The translations under genes and the position numbers were made by a program. A stretch of 64,000 bases of DNA, from NCBI RefSeq assembly GCF_954871325.1, contig NC_088775.1, positions 5,567,475-5,631,474 on the forward strand. The letters run 5' to 3'. This stretch comes from Gordionus sp. m RMFG-2023 (taxonomy: Eukaryota; Nematomorpha; Gordioida; Chordodea; Parachordodidae). Positions 59,101-64,000 of the stretch are shown here, in pieces. Below the pieces are notes generated by a model. The model was not told the DNA's origin. It did not search any database and worked only from the letters and a program-made list of their open reading frames with translations. The stretch's first letter is position 1. Every line of letters begins with the position of its first letter.

Positions 59101-62100
59101 GAATAGAAACCCGAACTATGAATCCCTCTCTTAAAATAGCAAACATAAGTTATCTAAAAGAATTTCAGAACCTAATAAAACAGTGCAACCAGAACATAGA
59201 TACCCCTTAAATTATAATCAGAACAACTTCTTTTTTAAAAAAATATTTAAAATTGGAAAGTTAATTTTTTAAAGTCTTCAGGTTTTACAAACTTTGATCA
59301 TATGGTAAAGTTTGAAATGAATATTTTATTATAATATTAATTAAAAAGGATGTCATTCCAAGTTTTATTATGATTACTTTACGATGGGCCTAGTAATGTT
59401 AAACGACTCGATATGAGCTTATTTTTAAAAATGGCTAAGTCATTATCCAGAAAAATATTATGCAAGTTTTAAGAATTTGCTCAAAGATGACACAAAGGTC
59501 TAGACATCTATCACCAAAATTTCCAGGCTTGGACAATATTTTTATGGTTAAAATATTGAGTTAGTCGTTTTTGAAAAATCGGTTCAAAATCACCCTATGA
59601 CAACACTAATTATTTGTATTGTGTTATAATCGAATATTAATCAATTCAATTCAATCAAAGGAGTCGAATATGGCTAATTAAAAAATGGTGACGATACGTG
59701 GAATCTAAAAAAAATGTTCCTACATTAAAATTTTGCATTTCACATCGTATGATGTTTGTATAATATAATATTGCACTTTTGCCAAAATTTTTTAAAAACT
59801 CAAATTTTTTATTAAAAGAGTCCTTATGTAGAACAAGAGGATAGTATATCGTTAATACCCGGGTTCGAGTCCCTGCTTGAAAATTTTCTTTCATTTTTTA
59901 TTTCTTTTTTATGAAAGGTGGCGAAGGAGAGGTAGGGTGCATAATTTATGTCGCAGATATGGAGGGATGTCTTGATATAGATTAATTTCAAAAAATTAAT
60001 GTCACAAGTCCTATTTATCATCAGTCACATTTATGAAGAACTAGGATATAAATAAGGATAATTTTTAGAAAACTTTATTTATAACAATTGGCATTTGGAA
60101 CATTTTCCTTCCATGACAATCTATCTAATAATAAGTATAAATAATATCTAATTTGTTTTCCTTTACATTTTATATATTAATTCATTTTTTTTATAAAAAA
60201 TTAAAATTTAAATACGATTTAGAAACTGGAATGAAGACGATGTAGTTGTCGGTATTCAAATAATATACAATATTTTACTACATAGAGTCTTATTTCAAAC
60301 ATCATTGTAAAGTATCAATTTAAAAACTTTTTGTTAGTGTTGCCAAAGCTGTTTTTTTTTCGGGAAATAAATTTAAAAAAAACATTTTTTTCTATACATT
60401 TATAATCTTGCAAATTTTTAATCATTAAAATTATCTTATATAATCCAGCAATATTTTATTGTAAATATTTAATTATCAAAATTATTAAGTCACGAATTTA
60501 ATTTTTTAAAAAAAATCTTTAATATGTATTTTGAATTATTTTTTATCTTACGTATATATGAACTAAAAGAGTGATAAAGAAGTATTTCAAAAAAAAGACT
60601 TAGTATTCCGAAAACTAATAACCTTTTTATAAATTTTTTATTAAATAAATATAATTTTGACAAGCTTTATTCATTTTGTTCCAGTTTTCTCACTGTTTTA
60701 CCTCTTTTTCATGCTTAGAAAAATCATTTTTTTAATATCCTTCCTTGTTTTACATAATTTAAAATGATACTTGTAATTTTTCTTATATGATATCTTACAA
60801 TTATTACAAGCTTAAAAAGTAAAAACTTTAAGTTCGAATATATTTAAACGACGTAAAAAGACTACAAACTTTTCTTCACCCCTTAATCTTTTTTAAAACA
60901 AATATTAGTGTATTTTATATTTTCATAGGTATAGCACCAAGAAAAAGTATCTGCCATGCGCAAAGAAGTTGTTCTTTAATTTACCCAACGGATACCGAGT
61001 TAGCGCTAACCATTGGACATGAAACGGGCCATTTGTAATAAATTAATATTTATTTATAACATGTATTTATTAAGATCTCTGAAAAAAAACTGAAATTTAA
61101 TAAATAAGAGAAATTGAGAGAGCTTGCGATATAAGCAAGAGGAAATTTTTTAGAAAAGTTTAAAAATTTTTTTAGATAGTGTTGTTGAACCGCGCTCGAT
61201 TTGAGTCGACTTTATAAAAATGGCTAATTTAATATTTTACCTAGAGAAATGCCTAATCCTAGAAATTCGTTATTTTTTATCTTCTATGATCAATATCTTC
61301 AGGCCGTAATTGAAGCTGTTTTTAAAAATCAGCTAAAATCGAGCTGTTACAACACTAATTAGGATATTATATAGATATTAGAAACATACGGGTTAGAGGA
61401 AGGAGGCGGTAAAAATTGTATAATTTTTTTTTACAAAATTAATGCGAATAACCCTTTTGAAAATAATTAACCTGATTGATCATTCAATATTTGCTTATTT
61501 CTCATGTTTCAATCTTTTTATTTGGAAAACCATTTATTATATAAACTTGAAATATCATTATGGGATACTGGGGATCTTTTGAGCCCGAGGTTATTGCTAG
61601 CCTTAGGGATTTCTCCTAAAGTACTCAACTCTGATGAATAATTTTATTATCAAATACGTTTAACTATATTATGCATGTGGACCTATAATTTTTTTTAATA
61701 TTGGATCACTACATATAATTTTTATAACACAATCTACGATTTATACCCTCAAAAGCAACTTTTTAAAATAAAAAAATAATAAAGGTGTTTATTATTAAAT
61801 AACTATCTTATATTAAAGACTAAACCCTCTTCTATATAAAATTATTCTTTATTTGAATAAAAATTATGCTTAAACTAGCATAAAATTAAACTTAAAATAT
61901 ATTGTAGGTATGAGCTACTTTGCAAAGTTCATATGAGCTTTTTGACAGTTATTTTTAAAATATTTAAATTTGACTAAGGCAATATTATATTAGAAAGAAG
62001 AAACAACTAATAAATAAATGAAATCTTTAATCTATTTAATGAAAATCTTTCCTTATTCGCCGCTATGGAGAAAACAAACTTAGGTTGCATCATTAAAAAG

Positions 62101-63335
62101 ATTCTAATCAAGATTAATGAAACAACAAAGATTTTAAATTATCTACATCAAGACAAATATTCAAGAAATAGCAAGATACTATTATACATTTATCTAACAA
62201 ATGCATTCTTAATGTTCATGGGTCTTTGTTTCAGGTAAATGCTCTTGCTGGGCAAATAGATCCTATTTCAATTTTAACCCATTCTTTAATTGTTTAAATT
62301 ATCAATAAATTTCGCTAATATTTTATAATTATTTTCGATATTTGAAATTGTATAATTTAAAAATAATCAATATTTTATAGCCTAAAAACGCCTTATGGGA
62401 AAACCATTCTTTTACGGGTGTAGTTTATTATTCCCAGATTTTATTTTCAGAAAAATTAATACTGTTGAAAATTATTATTTCTTTGTATAGCATAAAAATA
62501 AAAAAAGTAGAATAAAATGAGATATCATTATTTATTCAATATTATAAACTATTGTTTATTTATTTGGCGTACCTTTTAGAGCTGGCATGCTCCCCGATCT
62601 ATCCCTCTGGATTTCATCTGGTCATTTTAATTGTATAATTCCCACAATATTACCAGAATTATAAAATCTCGGGAGGAAAATAAATATTTTAAAGTTTTTT
62701 CATATAAACAAAAGAGGGTTTACAATATTTAAAAATTATTTTTTTGGTTTTTCATCTTTTTTTCGGAAAATTTTTAATTTAATTTTATTTTTCAAAATAT
62801 TATCATTTTGTATTATTTTTTCATTTAAAATTTTGTTAATAGTGACATATTATGTATAAGAACTTCCCCTCCCCAATGCCTAATTTAATTACAAATTAAA
62901 ATTAGGCATTAATAATTTTAAAACAATTTAAAGGTTTGGAGCAAAACATGATCAAGAAAATGAGTGCGATTCATTATCTCGAGGTGGTATAATGCACTAT
63001 GATTCAATATACCCAAGAAATGCTATATGGTCTAGGTGCAGTGTCCGAGAAATAGATAATTATTTAGGGTAAATTATGTAACCATATGTTATTTGTCTTC
63101 ATCTCAGCGATTGCATAAAGGTATATTATTTTAGCTGATTCATGAGACCTAACAATTAAAAAAATATAAAGTATTATATAATTCATATTTAAATATTATT
63201 AATTAAAAACCTAGATATGAGGGCGAATGCTTAGCAAATGCCGATAGTTATCGTGAAGCTACCTCCCTTTTTGTTCCACAATTGAATCTACATAATGTTT
63301 GTCGTTCTTGGAGTCTCGATTTGGACCTTGAAAAT
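52878..63335 (+). CDS. ADAMTS-like metalloprotease, copy C (5' part, runs off the window)
   Basis: Plus-strand, inverted copy. Exons: E1 52878-53164, E2 54059-54218, E3 54668-54801, E4 58442-58513, E5 58561-58664, E6 60929-61034, E7 62934-63068, E8 63215-63335. All eight are open, have GT/AG borders and have exactly the lengths of copy A (E1 slightly shorter). The zinc site is [15 protein letters not shown] and the Met-turn GIMHYD. In A, E9 lies about 1.9 kb beyond E8, so the rest of copy C lies past position 64000 if it exists. It differs from A at many surface residues (for example [15 protein letters not shown] against GYAKREGICDADRSC) and has Gly for Ala just before the HExxH motif (TIGHETGH). 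Like A, it has no visible signal-peptide exon and the E5-E6 phase does not match. Likely functional so far as it can be seen. Confidence 0.82.
54059..54218 (+). CDS. Copy C exon E2: propeptide
   Basis: 160 bp. Reads [20 protein letters not shown], then [10 protein letters not shown]. Acceptor ATCATAG|CACGG, donor AAAAG|GTTTAA. Confidence 0.75.
54668..54801 (+). CDS. Copy C exon E3: start of the catalytic domain
   Basis: 134 bp. Reads [17 protein letters not shown], then [18 protein letters not shown] and [10 protein letters not shown]. Borders as in A. A MITE (55043-55259) and the hAT (55332-58382) follow in the intron. Confidence 0.8.
55043..55259. mobile_element. TA-flanked MITE (TAGTGTTGTTAAACGGCTC family)
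   Basis: Well-preserved arms: CGACTCGATTTGAGCCGATT and ATTGAGTTAGCCGTTTTTTA. Copy C only, between E3 and the hAT element. Confidence 0.82.
56290..57900 (+). mobile_element. Decayed retroelement fragment in the copy C hAT (shared with copy B)
   Basis: Inverted homologue of the fragment at 38.0-39.5 kb, e.g. TCGATTCATCAGACATACGC at about 57.05 kb has its mirror at 38.73 kb. Interrupted by the MITE at 57304-57707. Broken; no intact protein. Confidence 0.55.
57304..57707. mobile_element. hAT-type MITE (CAGTGGCGTAGCTA), nested in retroelement of copy C
   Basis: 404 bp with inverted ends CAGTGGCGTAGCTA and TAGCTACGCCACTG, internal similarity to 25122-25508 (e.g. TATCCTTCCACAAACATCAA). Flanks TTGTTTT / ATGTTTT. 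The uninterrupted site is present in copy B near 38.49 kb, which shows exactly where it entered. Confidence 0.85.
58442..58513 (+). CDS. Copy C exon E4: catalytic domain
   Basis: 72 bp, [20 protein letters not shown], then IKQY. The open frame continues past the donor TAT|GTAAAT into the intron and should not be taken as a longer protein. Confidence 0.8.
58561..58664 (+). CDS. Copy C exon E5: catalytic domain
   Basis: 104 bp, [20 protein letters not shown], then [14 protein letters not shown], ending TCGGC|GTATAA in phase 2. Only 47 bp of intron separate it from E4. Confidence 0.78.
59392..59609. mobile_element. TA-flanked MITE (TAGTGTTGTTAAACGGCTC family)
   Basis: Left end TAATGTTAAACGACTCGATA, right end GACAACACTAA. 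Shared in position with 13442 (A) and 36633 (B). Confidence 0.78.
59800..59985 (+). mobile_element. Second tRNA-derived SINE-like element (copy C intron 5)
   Basis: CCGGGTTCGAGTCCCTGC with a good B box, A-box-like TAGAACAAGAGGATAG upstream, and the tail GGCGAAGGAGAGGTAGGGTG. Inverted homologue of 36255-36420. Confidence 0.6.
60929..61034 (+). CDS. Copy C exon E6: zinc site
   Basis: 106 bp. Reads [20 protein letters not shown], then [16 protein letters not shown]. Donor TT|GTAATA intact, unlike copy B. Confidence 0.88.
61178..61358. mobile_element. TA-flanked MITE (TAGTGTTGTTAAACGGCTC family)
   Basis: Left end TAGTGTTGTTGAACCGCGCT, right end GAGCTGTTACAACACTAA, with an internal deletion relative to full-length copies. 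Copy C intron between E6 and E7. Confidence 0.78.
61360..62930. other. Copy C intron 6, gene-free
   Basis: Mostly alignable in inverted form with 32.2-34.9 kb of copy B, without the hAT element of copy B. No exon, RNA gene or further transposon could be supported. Confidence 0.45.
62934..63068 (+). CDS. Copy C exon E7: third zinc ligand and Met-turn
   Basis: 135 bp. Reads [18 protein letters not shown], then IMHYDSIYP...[13 protein letters not shown]. Acceptor AAAG|G, donor GG|GTAAAT. Confidence 0.88.
63215..63335 (+). CDS. Copy C exon E8: disintegrin-like region
   Basis: 121 bp. Reads [20 protein letters not shown], then [17 protein letters not shown]. Last exon of copy C inside the window; donor AAT|GTATCA. 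Confidence 0.8.
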
Positions 63336-63404
63336 GTATCAGAAAAATTTTTTTAAATTAGAAAAATGATTCTCATACGAGCCAATTAAAATTTTGATAA
63401 ATGC

Positions 63405-64000
63405 ATATCTCGGAGGGGGGGGGGGGATAGGATAATTTTTTTTTTACATGGGGTATAAACAGATATTATTTTCATTTGATTATAATATTAATTATTTAAC
63501 TAAGTGGTGTGTCTAGGTCTTGGGCTCTAATTCGTATAATTTTTGTAAGTAAAACTCAATATGAGTATTAAATGAAATTAACATATCATTCAGCTACAAT
63601 AATAGTACTGGTCTTAAAAGGTGGAATTTGATCTGGATGGTGGAGGGTTATAACTAAAAATTAAATATGGGCATTAAATAAAAGGTAGTTTTAAAAAGTT
63701 TGGTTGTAGTATTAATTATCACCTTAACTGGGCAAATCTAAGTCTTAAGAAGTCAGGCTAGTTGTTTTATAAAGGGATATTAAATGAAAACTAATTGAAA
63801 TATCTTTTGACTACTTAATTATGTAGACATTCCCCCGGGTCTAGGTCTTAGGAGGTCGGAAATAAAATTTTTGTAACAAAGGTTTAATATGGCTGTATGA
63901 CTTATACTTGTGATGAGAGAATTTATGATATCATTTTAATTAGTAAAGTAATTTTAAATTAATTAACAGCTATGTTATCAATTTTGAATGGAGTTTTGTA
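63405..64000. repeat. Degenerate tandem repeat, copy C intron 8 (cut by window end)
   Basis: Inverted homologue of the A and B arrays, with a G-tract near 63.415-63.427 kb. It runs to the window edge; E9 of copy C would lie beyond. Confidence 0.6.

Overview
The window is AT-rich animal-type nuclear DNA (roughly a quarter G+C by eye). It has short coding exons separated by introns of 0.1-4 kb with GT/AG borders, and introns and spacers are full of small transposons. No bacterial, plastid or viral gene organisation is visible. An invertebrate, perhaps an arthropod, is the most natural reading, but the species cannot be fixed from sequence alone.

The single biological theme is a locally amplified gene for a secreted zinc metalloprotease of the ADAMTS type (M12B/reprolysin). 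No long ORF exists. The gene appears only when about 17 small exons are joined, and the codon phase agrees at every junction but one. Reading order is propeptide (E1-E3), catalytic domain (E3-E8, zinc site HETGHLFGAKHD and Met-turn GIMH), disintegrin-like region (E8-E9), one thrombospondin type-1 repeat (E10-E11), Cys-rich region (E12-E14) and spacer (E14-E17). The protein ends there, as in the short ADAMTS members.

Layout: 1-3.7 kb, 3' flank of copy A with satellite-like repeats. 3.76-19.54 kb, copy A (minus strand), the most complete gene. 19.6-22 kb, intergenic, with a SINE. 22-42 kb, copy B (minus), with a largely open protease part but damaged splice sites, stops in the TSP1 exon and no E1. 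43.7-45.2 kb, remnant D (minus; only the last exons and 3' flank). 45.3-49.2 kb, a unique centre with a decayed LTR-type retroelement. 49.2-50.75 kb, remnant D' (plus). 52.88-64 kb, copy C (plus), open through E8 and cut by the window edge. The locus is therefore a tandem array folded into a large inverted duplication centred near 47.2 kb.

Insertions date the copies. The same introns of A, B and C carry a hAT transposon. In B and C, but not A, that hAT holds a retroelement fragment. In C that fragment is itself split by another hAT-type MITE. A SINE is also shared only by B and C. B and C therefore look like the younger pair and A the outlier. A separate TA-flanked MITE family with long inverted ends occurs about ten times. 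A first exon with a signal peptide, and probably one small exon between E5 and E6, were not found.
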